Positions 53,221 to 62,530 of a stretch of 64,000 nucleotides of DNA are shown piece after piece; positions within the stretch are counted from its first letter, which is position 1; every line of letters starts with the position of its first letter. Made by a program: the position numbers and the translations under genes. This DNA is from Mycobacterium haemophilum DSM 44634 (GTDB taxonomy: Bacteria; Actinomycetota; Actinomycetes; Mycobacteriales; Mycobacteriaceae). The stretch is from contig NZ_CP011883.2 of NCBI RefSeq assembly GCF_000340435.2, positions 4,076,687 through 4,140,686 of the forward strand. Reading direction: 5' to 3'. The notes beneath the pieces were generated by a model, which ran no database searches, was not told the origin of the DNA, and saw only the letters and a program-made list of their open reading frames with translations.

Positions 53221-54237
53221 CTAGGCGCCCTGAGTGGCCTCACCGCCAGCGTTGGGCGTCGCACCCAAATGCTGCTGTAGGTCCGGCTTCATGGCTTGTA
53301 GCTGCTCGCCCCAGTACTCCCAGCTGTGCGTGCCGCTGTCCGGGAAGTTGAAGACCGCGTTGTGGCCGCCGCCTGCGTTGTAGGCGTCCTGGAACTTGAT
53401 GTTGCTGGTACGCACGAAGCCCTCGAGGAACTTGGCGGGCAGGTTGTTGCCGCCCAGCTCCGTCGGCTTGCCGTTGCCGCAGTACACCCAGATGCGGGTG
53501 TTGTTAGCGATCAGGGTGCCAATGTTCACCGACGGGTCATTACGCTTCCACGCCGGGTCCTCCTTCGGACCCCACATGTCCGCGGCCTTGTAGCCGCCGG
53601 CGTCACCCATCGCCAGGCCGATCAACGTGGGACCCATTGCGTTGGAGGGGTCCAGCAAGCCCGACATCGCGCCGGCATAGATGAACTGCTGCGGGTGGTA
53701 GATCGCCAGCGTCAGCGCCGACGACCCGGCCATCGAAAGACCGACCGCCGCGCTGCCGGTGGGCTTGACCTGCTTGTTGCTCTGCAGGTACTGCGGCAAC
53801 TCGCTGGTCAGGAAGGTCTCCCACTTATAGGTCTGGCAACCGGCCTTGCCGCAGGCCGGGCTGTACCAGTCGCTGTAGAAGCTGGACTGCCCGCCGACCG
53901 GCATGACTACCGAAATGCCCGACTGGTAGTACCACTCGAACGCGGGGGTGTTGATGTCCCAGCCGCTGAAGTCGTCTTGCGCGCGCAACCCGTCTAGCAG
54001 GTACAGCGCGGGCGAGTTGGCGCCTCCGCTTTGGAACTGGACCTTGATGTCGCGGCCCATTCCCGCCGAGGGAACCTGCAGGTACTCCACCGGCAGTCCC
54101 GGCCGGGAGAACGCTCCGGCGGTCGCCGAGCCGACGACGCCGATCAGACCCGACAGCAGGGCCGCACCCACGGCCCCAACCACGAGTCGGCGCGGCATAC
54201 CCGCCACGGCGCCTCGAAACCTATCAACAAACTTCAT
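53221..54237 (-). CDS. fbpA: Mycolyltransferase antigen 85A
   Basis: 338 residues, corresponding to Rv3804c. It transfers mycolate between trehalose monomycolates and onto arabinogalactan, and binds fibronectin. Signal peptide of about 42 residues (ending ATAGA before FSRPGLPVEYLQVPS). Triad: Ser in AVGLSMAGSSAL, Glu in the GKPTELGGNNLPAKFLEGF region, His in NAGGGHNAVFNF. The fibronectin-binding Trp-containing segment FEWYYQSGISVVMPVGG is conserved. ATG 54237 (MKFVDRFRGAVAGM) gives the usual 338 residues; longer in-frame starts exist. Confidence 0.96.
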   Translation of the reverse strand: MKFVDRFRGAVAGMPRRLVVGAVGAALLSGLIGVVGSATAGAFSRPGLPVEYLQVPSAGMGRDIKVQFQSGGANSPALYLLDGLRAQDDFSGWDINTPAFEWYYQSGISVVMPVGGQSSFYSDWYSPACGKAGCQTYKWETFLTSELPQYLQSNKQVKPTGSAAVGLSMAGSSALTLAIYHPQQFIYAGAMSGLLDPSNAMGPTLIGLAMGDAGGYKAADMWGPKEDPAWKRNDPSVNIGTLIANNTRIWVYCGNGKPTELGGNNLPAKFLEGFVRTSNIKFQDAYNAGGGHNAVFNFPDSGTHSWEYWGEQLQAMKPDLQQHLGATPNAGGEATQGA

Positions 54238-54632
54238 CCTTGCTTCCTCATCCTTTACGCGCATTGTTACGTTTCGGCGCATCCTCAATCAGGTAGGACT
54301 GCATGCGCTAAACGCTGCAGTGCCCGTGTAGTCAACCACAACTTAGGGCATCCGCTGTCATCGAGCGAGTCGCTCAAACCGCCATCCGGCGGCGGTTTTC
54401 GGTGATTTTCACGTCACGCACGTCCCCTGGAAATGACATTTCCGCACGTGTCTGGCTGGCGTCACCGCGCAGGTGAGGACTTAATTGTGATTTTGCTGTC
54501 AGTATTCGCAGGATCGGCCGATCGACCGCGGCCTCGATCGACCGATGGCTGTCCAAAATTCCTGCTGCGCGGGACGGCGCAGCGGCCAAAATTCGCCGGC
54601 TTCACGTCACCGGCGAGTCCGCCGCCGAGTGC
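54238..54632 (-). promoter_or_regulatory. Long fbpA upstream region with 10-bp direct repeats
   Basis: About 395 bases without a gene between aftB and fbpA. CGATCGACCG occurs at 54519-54528 and 54535-54544, 16 bases apart, with GGATCGGCCG just before. Such phased repeats could bind a regulator of fbpA or act as an aftB trailer. Nothing else was recognised. Confidence 0.4.
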
Positions 54633-56657
54633 TCACTCGTGCGGGGCAGCAGCGGGCACGTCGGGCACCGGCAGCCCACACCTGGCGAGCTCGTAGAGCG
54701 GAACACGGTCAATCCGGTACTGGGTGAACTCAAACGAATTCAACAGGTTGGAGACGAACCGATGCGGGGTCATCGGGGCGCGCACTGAGCTCAGCACCGC
54801 CTGGGTCTCGGAGCACTGCAGGGCCGCTACCGCTTGCGCAACCCATGCCTGGTCGAGATAGCCGGGAATGCCTGGGTACCACTTCACCCAGGGACCGTCG
54901 GCGATCACCCAGTCCGGGAACAGGTTCTTGTCATGCCCGATCCGGCCGTGCTGCAGCCGTTCGGTGTGCTGCGCCAGGGGATTTGCCAACCCGATTTGGT
55001 CGATCACCCTGACATCGAGCCCGACGTTCATGCCAAGCATGCCGAGGTTGGTGAAAAACACCGTGTGCTGGGGCTTTTGGGACGCTGCGCCAGCCGGAGG
55101 GCTTCCCGGCGCAGGTGGCGGCGGCTGGATCATCGGCACAAGATCCCACTGAATGTAGTTGCCAGACGGTAGCAACAACGCGCCGTCAGGGGTGTTGTTG
55201 AGCGCGACCAGGACCGCAGCCATCCGCGGATAATCCAGGTAGTCGGCCGCGGTCAGCGGATGGGCGTGACCGGTGGCCTGCGCGTAGAAGCGCCGCTCGT
55301 CGACGATCCCCGAGTAGCTGACGTGGGTGGCGTCGTCACCCATCCCCGGCGAGTTGGCTGCCCACAGCGACCAGCCCGCCACCCCCAGCCACAGCAGGCT
55401 GGCCGCACCAGCCAACCAATGACCGGTCGGCCGCGAGAAGTCCACACCGTCGGGAAACGCCACCGGGATGACCGCCACCGGAGCCAGCAAACAAAATAGC
55501 GGCGCCAACAACACCCGGCCGTGCATAAAGTCGCCGCCTTGCCGGATCCAGTAGAACGCCTGCAGGAGCCCGCTGCCGACGACGAAGACCACGACAGCTG
55601 GCGGGCTTTGTACCGCCCGGGCCACCCGGCCGTAGTTGGGGGCCTCCATCGGGCGCACAAAAGATGGCCGACGACGAATCGACATCAGCAACAATCCCAA
55701 CGGCACCAAGAGCACCACCGGCACCCACAGTGCGTAGGGTTGGTTGAAGTTCGACAGATAAACCATGCCTTGTGACCACTTGTCGCCCGCCGCGTCTTTG
55801 GCCAGGGCGGTACCCGGCACCAGCAGGCCGTAATAGCCCATCCGGAAGATCTGGTAGGCAACCGGTAGGAATCCTCCAGCCACCACGATCAGCGCGCGGA
55901 GCCGCCAGGTCCGGGCGGCGACCATCAGCATGATCAGCGCGACCCCGCCGATCAACGCCAACTCGGGGCGTACCAGAACGCTGCACCCCGCCACGAACGC
56001 CAGTGCACCGATGAATCCCCGGCTTTGCGGCCGATTCCGCAGCGGCTGCGCCCAGCAGACCATCATCCACCACAACAGCCCCAGATAGGCCAATACCAGG
56101 CCGCTCTCCAGGCCGGATGTGGCGAAGTCCCGCGCCGGCGGCAGCGCAATGTAAACCAGCGCCCCGGCGGGCAGCATGATCGCCTGACGGCCCCGCAAGC
56201 TAGGTGCATACAACCGGCCCGTCCCCAGCATCAGCAGCACCACGCCGAGCACAGAAAGCACCAGAGCCGCGGCCAACGCCACATACTCGAAGCGCATCGG
56301 CCCGCCGACCCAGCTCCCCGCATACAGCAGATAGGTCCACGCCGTGGAGGTGTTGGCCTCTACCCGCTCGCCTTGGTTGAACACCGGTCCGTTGCCAGCC
56401 AACAGATTGCGCACGGTGCGCAAGACGATCAGTCCGTCGTCAGCGATCCAACGTCGTTGCCAGGCCCCCCAACCAAACACCACGGCCACCAACACCACGC
56501 TGACCCACAGGCTGACCCGGACCACGATGTGGTACGGAAACAGCGGCCAACCGACCTGCCTGATCACCGGCCGGCGCCGAATTACCGGACCATTTAGGCC
56601 CTTTGGGCCCGTGCGGCCAGTCAGATCGGGACTAGCCGAAGGCAACAGCGGCACCAA
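54633..56657 (-). CDS. aftB: Arabinofuranosyltransferase AftB
   Basis: Up to 674 residues, GT-C family, corresponding to Rv3805c. It adds the terminal beta-1,2-linked arabinofuranose residues to which mycolates attach. There are about ten membrane helices. The first periplasmic loop has GWGAWQRRWIADDGLIVLRT with the catalytic Asp pair; the C-terminal periplasmic domain runs from about 420 (RVIDQIGLANPLAQHTERL). ATG 56657 overlaps ubiA by 26 bases; a later GTG at VVRVSLW is an alternative, since the first 45 residues are poorly conserved. Confidence 0.94.
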   Translation of the reverse strand: MVPLLPSASPDLTGRTGPKGLNGPVIRRRPVIRQVGWPLFPYHIVVRVSLWVSVVLVAVVFGWGAWQRRWIADDGLIVLRTVRNLLAGNGPVFNQGERVEANTSTAWTYLLYAGSWVGGPMRFEYVALAAALVLSVLGVVLLMLGTGRLYAPSLRGRQAIMLPAGALVYIALPPARDFATSGLESGLVLAYLGLLWWMMVCWAQPLRNRPQSRGFIGALAFVAGCSVLVRPELALIGGVALIMLMVAARTWRLRALIVVAGGFLPVAYQIFRMGYYGLLVPGTALAKDAAGDKWSQGMVYLSNFNQPYALWVPVVLLVPLGLLLMSIRRRPSFVRPMEAPNYGRVARAVQSPPAVVVFVVGSGLLQAFYWIRQGGDFMHGRVLLAPLFCLLAPVAVIPVAFPDGVDFSRPTGHWLAGAASLLWLGVAGWSLWAANSPGMGDDATHVSYSGIVDERRFYAQATGHAHPLTAADYLDYPRMAAVLVALNNTPDGALLLPSGNYIQWDLVPMIQPPPPAPGSPPAGAASQKPQHTVFFTNLGMLGMNVGLDVRVIDQIGLANPLAQHTERLQHGRIGHDKNLFPDWVIADGPWVKWYPGIPGYLDQAWVAQAVAALQCSETQAVLSSVRAPMTPHRFVSNLLNSFEFTQYRIDRVPLYELARCGLPVPDVPAAAPHE

Positions 56658-57540
56658 TTGTTCCGACCCATGTCAGTGCCAGTAGCTGAAGCACCCGGTC
56701 ACGTAGCGCAATGTCTTCGGGCTCCCCGGCCAGCCCGCCGTCGACATCCACCGCGTAACGCAGGATCGCGATAGTGAACGGGACCATCGACACCGCGAAC
56801 CAAGACCCGCAGTGGCGGTCCCGCTCGAATGCCCACAGCCCGTAACACATCACCACTGCGGTGGCCGACAACGTCCAGACGAACCGCAAATAGGTGCTGG
56901 TGTAGCTTTCCAGCGACTTGCGGATCGCCGCGCCGGTGCGTTCGGCCAATTGCAGCTCGGCGTATCGCTTACCGGCCACCATGAATAGCGACCCGAACGC
57001 CGCAGTCAGCAAAAACCATTGTGACAGTGGGATGTTAGTGGCCACACCGCCGGCGATAGCCCGGATCAAATACGCCGACGACACGATGCAGATGTCGACC
57101 ACGGCTTGGTGTTTGAGGCCGAAGCAGTAGCCCAGCTGCATGCCAATGTAAATCGCCATTACTAGCGCCAAATTCGGCGTCAGTAGCCAGGCGATGACCA
57201 GGGAGGCCACTCCCAGCACCGCCGCGAGGGTGTAGGCCAGCCACTCGGGAACCACGCCGGCCGCGATCGGCCGGAACCTTTTGGTCGGGTGCTCCCGATC
57301 CGCCTCGATGTCGCGCACGTCGTTGATCAAGTACACCGACGAGGCGGCCAGGCTGAATACCACGAAGGCCAGCGACACGTCGGTCAGTAGTTCGGCATAT
57401 TTGTAGTGCATGCCGCCGCCCAACCCGGCCACCGGCGCGGCCAACACCAGCACGTTCTTCACCCACTGCCGCGGGCGAATCGCCTTGACCACCCCGGTGA
57501 CCAGGTTCCCCGGAGGCCCTATCATCACGTCTTCGCTCAT
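56632..57540 (-). CDS. ubiA: Decaprenyl-phosphate phosphoribosyltransferase UbiA
   Basis: 302 residues, UbiA-family prenyltransferase, corresponding to Rv3806c. It joins PRPP and decaprenyl phosphate to form decaprenylphosphoryl 5-phosphoribose, the first committed step to the arabinose donor. There are nine membrane helices; the metal-binding motif is NDVRDIEADREHPTKRFRP, and the second Asp region is near YAVDVDG. The length equals H37Rv when started at ATG 57540 (MSEDVMIGPPGNL). It overlaps the phosphatase gene by 4 bases (ATGA). Confidence 0.95.
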   Translation of the reverse strand: MSEDVMIGPPGNLVTGVVKAIRPRQWVKNVLVLAAPVAGLGGGMHYKYAELLTDVSLAFVVFSLAASSVYLINDVRDIEADREHPTKRFRPIAAGVVPEWLAYTLAAVLGVASLVIAWLLTPNLALVMAIYIGMQLGYCFGLKHQAVVDICIVSSAYLIRAIAGGVATNIPLSQWFLLTAAFGSLFMVAGKRYAELQLAERTGAAIRKSLESYTSTYLRFVWTLSATAVVMCYGLWAFERDRHCGSWFAVSMVPFTIAILRYAVDVDGGLAGEPEDIALRDRVLQLLALTWVGTIGAAVAFG

Positions 57541-58124
57541 TTGGCCGCACCTCCCGCGCTGGGGCCGTGTTGGGCCGGCCATCTGCGTGATAGCCGGCTT
57601 TCGAAACGGGCGGTAGTACCCGCGACCGCGGCACCAAGCGCGATGCCGAAGGCCACGTCGCTGGGATAGTGCACCCCCAGCACTATCCGCGACAGCGCCA
57701 TCGGAGCCACCAGCACCGCGGCGGCTATTCCTTTGGGCAGCCCGCTGGCCCGGCCGATCAAGATGGCCGCGGCCGTGGTCGACGTGGCATGCGCCGACGG
57801 GAAGCTCAGCTGGCTGGGTGTGCCGACATTCACTGCGACGGCCGGATGGTTCGGCCGGGTACGCCGGACCATCCGTTTGATCAACACAGCGGCCGCATGT
57901 GCGACGAACGCGCCGGCCCCGGCCACCAGCCAGTCCCGGCGACGGCGCGGCACCAGGATCGCACCGAGCAATGACACCGCCAGCCAGCCGACGCTGTGTT
58001 CCCCGAAGTGCGACATTCCTCGCGCCGTGGGCAGCACACCGGCTCGGCCAGCCAGCGCCGACTGAACGGCCACCATCGCGGCCACCTCGCCAGTAGGCGC
58101 CTCAAAAAGAGGTGCTTCAGGCAT
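57537..58124 (-). CDS. PAP2-family phosphatase (Rv3807c-like)
   Basis: 195 residues with several membrane helices and all three PAP2 motifs: KRMVRRTRP, PSAHATS and SRIVLGVHYPSDV. It probably removes the 5-phosphate from decaprenylphosphoryl phosphoribose, the step between UbiA and DprE1; this follows from position and family. ATG 58124 overlaps glfT2 by 8 bases, and the gene overlaps ubiA at the other end, so it is part of one translationally coupled chain. Confidence 0.92.
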   Translation of the reverse strand: MPEAPLFEAPTGEVAAMVAVQSALAGRAGVLPTARGMSHFGEHSVGWLAVSLLGAILVPRRRRDWLVAGAGAFVAHAAAVLIKRMVRRTRPNHPAVAVNVGTPSQLSFPSAHATSTTAAAILIGRASGLPKGIAAAVLVAPMALSRIVLGVHYPSDVAFGIALGAAVAGTTARFESRLSRRWPAQHGPSAGGAAK

Positions 58125-60057
58125 GCTCGGACTCTTGTTTGGCGGGAGGGCTAATGGATGAGTCTGCGGCCGGCAACAACGCCGTCTCCCACTTCTGCTT
58201 ACTAGATAGCACGGGCAACGCATCGCGGTAGAGCTTGCGCATCTCATCGAATCGGCGCACCAGCTGACGCTGACGGCGCAGTGAGGAAAACAGCAACGAG
58301 AGCATCTTGGCCCGGTCACGCTGCCGGTAGACCACGCCGCACCCGTCGGCGGTGGTGACGGTGACCCCGTCCACCGTGCAGAGCAGGAACCAGCGCGCGT
58401 CCTGAGTTGGCACGTTGAATTCCGGGCGTTGGTGGCATTCCGGGTCAGCCGCGGTGAGGTTGTGGAATATCCCGCGCGCCAGCCGATAGCCGATGGACAG
58501 CGGGTTCACCGGCGGCTTCATCACCTTGTTTTTGTGCACCGGCGGCGGCAGCTCAGTCGCTGCTGGCAGGACAACCGCGTCGGGGTACTCCTTGCGCATG
58601 CGGTGCACTTGCGGCAGCGCCGATTCCAGAATCGAGAAGATGTGCTCCGGGCCGGCCAGGAAGTCGTCGATGGCCTTGTTCTGGATTGCCACCGTTGAAT
58701 ATTCAAGGCAGGCAAGGTGTTTCAGCGTCGCCTTCAGGTGACTGCGGACCAGGCCGGCGACTTGCGTCTTTGGGCCGTCCCAGTGCATGGCCGCGACCAC
58801 CAACCGGTTGCGCAAATGGAAGTAGGCCTGCCAGTCGATGGCGTCGTCTTTGTCGCTCCACGCCATGTGCCAGATCGCTGCGCCGGGCAGTGTGACCGTC
58901 GGGTAGCCGTGTTCGGCGGCCCGCAGCCCGTAGTCGGCGTCGTCCCATTTGATGAACAGCGGCAGCGGCTGTCCCAGTTCTTCGGCGACTTGCCGCGGGA
59001 TCATGCACGTCCACCAGCCGTTGTAGTCGACGTCGATGCGCCGGTGCAGCAGCTTGCTTTTGTCCTCTTTGTCGTTCAACGGATATTCGGCGAAATCATG
59101 GTCGTACTCGGCGTGCGGCGCGGCGGTCCACATGAAGTTCGACCGGTTCACCACCTCGCCCATGATGTGCAGGTGCGACGGCTCCTGCAGGTTGAGCATC
59201 TGGCCACCGACCAGCATTGGACTCTTGGCGAAGCGGTGCATCGCCAACACCCGAAGAATCGAGTCCGGCTCGATGCGGATGTCGTCGTCCATGAACAGAA
59301 TCTGTTGGCAATCAGTGTTTTTCAGCGCCTCATACATAACTCGGCTATACCCGCCGGAACCGCCCAGGTTGGGCTGATCGTGAATGGAGAGCCGACCGCC
59401 CAGCCGGGCAGCCGCGGCGGGGAAGTCCGGATGATCGCGCAGCTTCCGGACGCCCTGATCGGGCACGATCACTGCCCCAATCACCTCGTCCACCAACGGG
59501 TCGGCGGTGAGTTCGGCCAGCGCGTTGGCACAGTCTGCGGGTCGGTTGAAGGTTGGGATGCCGACCGCGATATTGGCCTTGCCCGGAGCCGGTGTGGTGG
59601 CATACCAACCGCCGCTGCACAGGGTGACGTGCGAGTCGGTGGTGATGTCGAACCAAATCCAGCCGCCATCCTCGAACGGTTGCAGGCCCACCTCGACCTC
59701 GACGACTTGGGCCGTGCTGGGGTCATCCTCGACACCGGCGAACTCGCGGCCTTCGACGAAGATGCGCGCCCCGGTGGCCTTGGTGCGGTAGACGTCGACG
59801 CGTCCAGCTCCGGTCACTTCGACCCGCAGCACCACCGACTCGCAGGTCGTCCAGCGGCGCCAGTAGCTGGCCGGGAACGCATTGAAGTACGTGGCGAACG
59901 ACACCTCGGATTCCGCACCGATCTGCAGCGCGGTGCGGCTGGTCGCATGCGCACGCCGGGCGTTGGTGGTCGATTCCTCTAAATACAGTTTGCGGACATC
60001 GAGGGGTTCACCTGGGCGCGGCAGGATAATCCGGGAGAGCAGGCTGACGGCGGTCAC
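58117..60057 (-). CDS. glfT2: Bifunctional galactofuranosyltransferase GlfT2
   Basis: 646 residues, GT2 family, corresponding to Rv3808c. It polymerises galactan by alternating beta-1,5 and beta-1,6 galactofuranose from UDP-Galf. N-terminal beta-sandwich domain (1-150). The catalytic domain has GIPTFNRPADC, the metal triad FMDDDIRIEP, the acceptor Asp pair FIKWDDADYG and the His in AIWHMAWSDKDD. The C-terminal helices aid membrane association. The start is GTG 60057, whose TGA-overlapping position ends the MIRU coupling frame. Confidence 0.96.
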   Translation of the reverse strand: MTAVSLLSRIILPRPGEPLDVRKLYLEESTTNARRAHATSRTALQIGAESEVSFATYFNAFPASYWRRWTTCESVVLRVEVTGAGRVDVYRTKATGARIFVEGREFAGVEDDPSTAQVVEVEVGLQPFEDGGWIWFDITTDSHVTLCSGGWYATTPAPGKANIAVGIPTFNRPADCANALAELTADPLVDEVIGAVIVPDQGVRKLRDHPDFPAAAARLGGRLSIHDQPNLGGSGGYSRVMYEALKNTDCQQILFMDDDIRIEPDSILRVLAMHRFAKSPMLVGGQMLNLQEPSHLHIMGEVVNRSNFMWTAAPHAEYDHDFAEYPLNDKEDKSKLLHRRIDVDYNGWWTCMIPRQVAEELGQPLPLFIKWDDADYGLRAAEHGYPTVTLPGAAIWHMAWSDKDDAIDWQAYFHLRNRLVVAAMHWDGPKTQVAGLVRSHLKATLKHLACLEYSTVAIQNKAIDDFLAGPEHIFSILESALPQVHRMRKEYPDAVVLPAATELPPPVHKNKVMKPPVNPLSIGYRLARGIFHNLTAADPECHQRPEFNVPTQDARWFLLCTVDGVTVTTADGCGVVYRQRDRAKMLSLLFSSLRRQRQLVRRFDEMRKLYRDALPVLSSKQKWETALLPAADSSISPPAKQESEHA

Positions 60058-60110
60058 TGGTGCCGCTCCTTCTCATCGCTGCGCTCTGCATCGTCGCCGG
60101 CACGGGTCAT
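60054..60110 (-). repeat. MIRU-type repeat with 18-residue coupling frame between glf and glfT2
   Basis: ATG at 60110 overlaps the glf TGA (ATGA), and the frame (MTRAGDDAERSDEKERHQ) ends in TGA overlapping the glfT2 GTG (GTGA). This is the textbook arrangement of a mycobacterial interspersed repetitive unit inside an operon. The core is nearly identical to the copy within pks13. Confidence 0.9.
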
Positions 60111-61306
60111 GTGCGCGCGCCTTCCTCTTCAACGAGTGGGGCGCCGTCGCGCAGGTGCGGCGCAAGGATGTTGTCGTACATGTTCAACGCGCTGGCAATG
60201 GCCATATGCATATCCAGATATTGGTAGGTGCCCAGCCGCCCGCCGAACAGTACCTTCGACGACGCGGTCTCGGACTTCGCCCTGGCCCGATAAGCGGCCA
60301 ACAGGGCGCGGTCGGCCTCGGTATTGATGGGATAGTAGGGCTCGTCGTCATCCGCGGCGAACCGGGAGTACTCCCGCATGATCACCGTCTTGTCGGTCGG
60401 GTAGTCGCGCTCAAGGTGGAAGTGGCGGAATTCGTGGATGCGGGTAAAAGGCACGTCGAGATCGTTGTAGTTCATCACCGGCGTGCCCTGAAAATCCCCG
60501 GTCGGTAGCACTTCCACCTCGAAGTCCAGGGTGCGCCAGCCGAGGCGGCCTTCGGCGTAGTCGAAGTAGCGGTCCAGCGGGCCGGTGTAAACCACCGGGG
60601 CCGCGGGGCTGTCAGCACGCAGCTGATCGGCGACATCGAACCAGTCGGTGTCAAGCCTCACCTCGATGCGGTCGTCGGCGGCCATCTTCGTGCACCATGC
60701 CGTGTAACCATCGACCGGCAGGCCCTCATAGGTGTCGCTGAAGTATCGGTTGTCAAAGGTGTACCGCACCGGCAGCCGGTTAATGACGGCAGCCGGAAGC
60801 TTCGCGGGGTCGGTCTGCCACTGCTTAGCGGTGTACCCCTTAACGAACGCCTCGTAGAGCGGCCGGCCGATCAGCGAGATCGCCTTCTCTTCGAGGTTCT
60901 GTGCATTCGCCGTGTCGATCTCCGCGGCTTGCTCCGCGATCAGCCGCCGTGCTTCGTCCGGAGTGAAGTACCTGCCGAAGAACTGCGACACCAGGCCCAG
61001 GCCCATCGGGAACTGATATGCCTGCCCATTGTGCATCGCGAAAACCCGGTGCCGGTAGTCGGTGAACTCGGTGAACTGCCGCACGTAGTCCCACACTCTC
61101 TTATTAGAGGTATGGAACAGGTGAGCCCCGTACTTGTGAACTTCAATGCCGGTCTGCGGCTCAGCTTCGGAATAGGCGTTGCCACCGACGTGCGGGCGCT
61201 TCTCGACAATAAGCACGCGCTTGTCCAGCTGGGTCGCCACGCGCTCGGCAATTGTCAGGCCGAAAAACCCCGAGCCAACAATGAGGAGATCGAAACGAGC
61301 GGTCAT
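60107..61306 (-). CDS. glf: UDP-galactopyranose mutase
   Basis: 399 residues, flavoenzyme, corresponding to Rv3809c. It converts UDP-galactopyranose to UDP-galactofuranose, the donor for GlfT1/GlfT2. FAD motif IVGSGFFGLTIAERVA; KRPHVGGNAYSE; the substrate region KGYTAKQWQTDPAKLP and RLPVRYTFDNRYF; and the conserved C-terminal FGGRLGTYQYLDMHMAIASA. The start ATG 61306 is clear. It heads the minus-strand run glf-glfT2-phosphatase-ubiA-aftB. Confidence 0.96.
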   Translation of the reverse strand: MTARFDLLIVGSGFFGLTIAERVATQLDKRVLIVEKRPHVGGNAYSEAEPQTGIEVHKYGAHLFHTSNKRVWDYVRQFTEFTDYRHRVFAMHNGQAYQFPMGLGLVSQFFGRYFTPDEARRLIAEQAAEIDTANAQNLEEKAISLIGRPLYEAFVKGYTAKQWQTDPAKLPAAVINRLPVRYTFDNRYFSDTYEGLPVDGYTAWCTKMAADDRIEVRLDTDWFDVADQLRADSPAAPVVYTGPLDRYFDYAEGRLGWRTLDFEVEVLPTGDFQGTPVMNYNDLDVPFTRIHEFRHFHLERDYPTDKTVIMREYSRFAADDDEPYYPINTEADRALLAAYRARAKSETASSKVLFGGRLGTYQYLDMHMAIASALNMYDNILAPHLRDGAPLVEEEGART

Positions 61307-61570
61307 CGGTTGCCTAGGGTATCTGACTTTTCGGGCATAACCCCATTTGACGGCTCGGGTTGGTCGTGATTCGACCGGGCAGGAACGGCTGACGACGGCG
61401 GGAATCGAGGGGCGAACTCAAGGTCGCAATTACCTCACGATTCGATATAACCACTCTGGTCACACCGGCCACACTCGTACCATCGACCGTGTGGGGCCCA
61501 TCCTGCACACTCGCAACGTCGAGGGCAGGCAAGCCCGACAACACACATAGTCCAGATTGAGGAGACCTCC

Positions 61571-62350
61571 GTGCCGAACCGACGCCGACGCAAGCTCTCG
61601 ACAGCCATGAGCGCGGTCGCCGCCCTGGCAGTCGCGAGTCCTTGCGCATACTTCCTTGTTTACGAATCGACCGCCGGCGCCAAACCCGCGCCCGAGCACC
61701 ATGAATTCAAACAAGCGGCAGCGATAGCCGATCTGCCCGGAGAAGTGATGTCCGCGCTCTCGCAGGGACTCTCGCAGTTCGGAATCAACATGCCGCCAGT
61801 GCCTGCGCTCACTGGCCCCGGTGATACCGGCAATGGCCTGGGCACTCCCGGTCTGACCAACCCCGGCCTGACCGACCCCGGCCTGACAAATCCAGGGCTG
61901 GGGACACCTGGGCTCCCCACGCCGGGCACCGGGCTGACGACCCCCGGGTTGACCAACCCGGCACTCACGAACCCTGGGCTGACCAGCCCGATAGGGACCA
62001 CCCCGGGCCTGAACCCGGGCACCGGCCCCGGTGAGGTGCCGATCACCACGCCAGCCTCATTGGACCCGGGCGCCGACGGCACCTACCCGATCCTCGGCGA
62101 TCCCTCCACGTTGGGCGGTATGTCACCGACCAGCCCGATCGGTACCGGCAGCAACACCAGCACCGGCGGTGGTGGGATTGTCAATGACGTGATGCAAGTC
62201 GCGAACCAGTTGGGCGCCAACCAGGTCATCGACCTGCTCAAGGGGGTGTTGATGCCGGCGATCATGCAGGGCGTCCAAAACGGCGGCGCGGCCGGTGGCA
62301 TGCCGGGCGCAGTGGCACCGCCCGCGACGCAACTGGTGCCTGTCGCATAG
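61571..62350 (+). CDS. pirG: Exported repetitive protein Erp (PirG)
   Basis: 259 residues, corresponding to Rv3810, a surface virulence protein. The signal-type N-terminus is MPNRRRRKLSTAMSAVAALA with a hydrophobic core up to about residue 30. The central Pro/Gly-rich repeats of the PGLTN/PGLTD type span about 91-150. The C-terminal region (IVNDVMQVANQLGANQVIDL) is predicted helical. The N-terminal region (STAGAKPAPEHHEFKQAA) resembles the M. leprae form more than that of M. tuberculosis. Repeat number and content vary strongly between species. GTG 61571 follows GAGGAGACCTCC. Confidence 0.95.
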   Translation: MPNRRRRKLSTAMSAVAALAVASPCAYFLVYESTAGAKPAPEHHEFKQAAAIADLPGEVMSALSQGLSQFGINMPPVPALTGPGDTGNGLGTPGLTNPGLTDPGLTNPGLGTPGLPTPGTGLTTPGLTNPALTNPGLTSPIGTTPGLNPGTGPGEVPITTPASLDPGADGTYPILGDPSTLGGMSPTSPIGTGSNTSTGGGGIVNDVMQVANQLGANQVIDLLKGVLMPAIMQGVQNGGAAGGMPGAVAPPATQLVPVA

Positions 62351-62372
62351 CAGCCTTGCCGAACCCGTCACC

Positions 62373-62448
62373 CGACGGCACCGCAGAGTCGCACTCGATC
62401 GAGGGGCCAATTAACCCGCCCAGCAACTAACCCTCTGCGGTGCCGTCG
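62373..62448. terminator. 16-bp perfect inverted repeat downstream of pirG
   Basis: CGACGGCACCGCAGAG (62373-62388) pairs exactly with CTCTGCGGTGCCGTCG (62433-62448) across a 44-base spacer. It could end pirG transcription; the long spacer is unusual for a terminator. Confidence 0.55.
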
Positions 62449-62530
62449 AACAGGCTTTCGGCGAGATTCCGGACGCGTCCACCGTGTGTCGCCTCATGAA
62501 TAACAATAGAAACACACGTAACATCGACTG

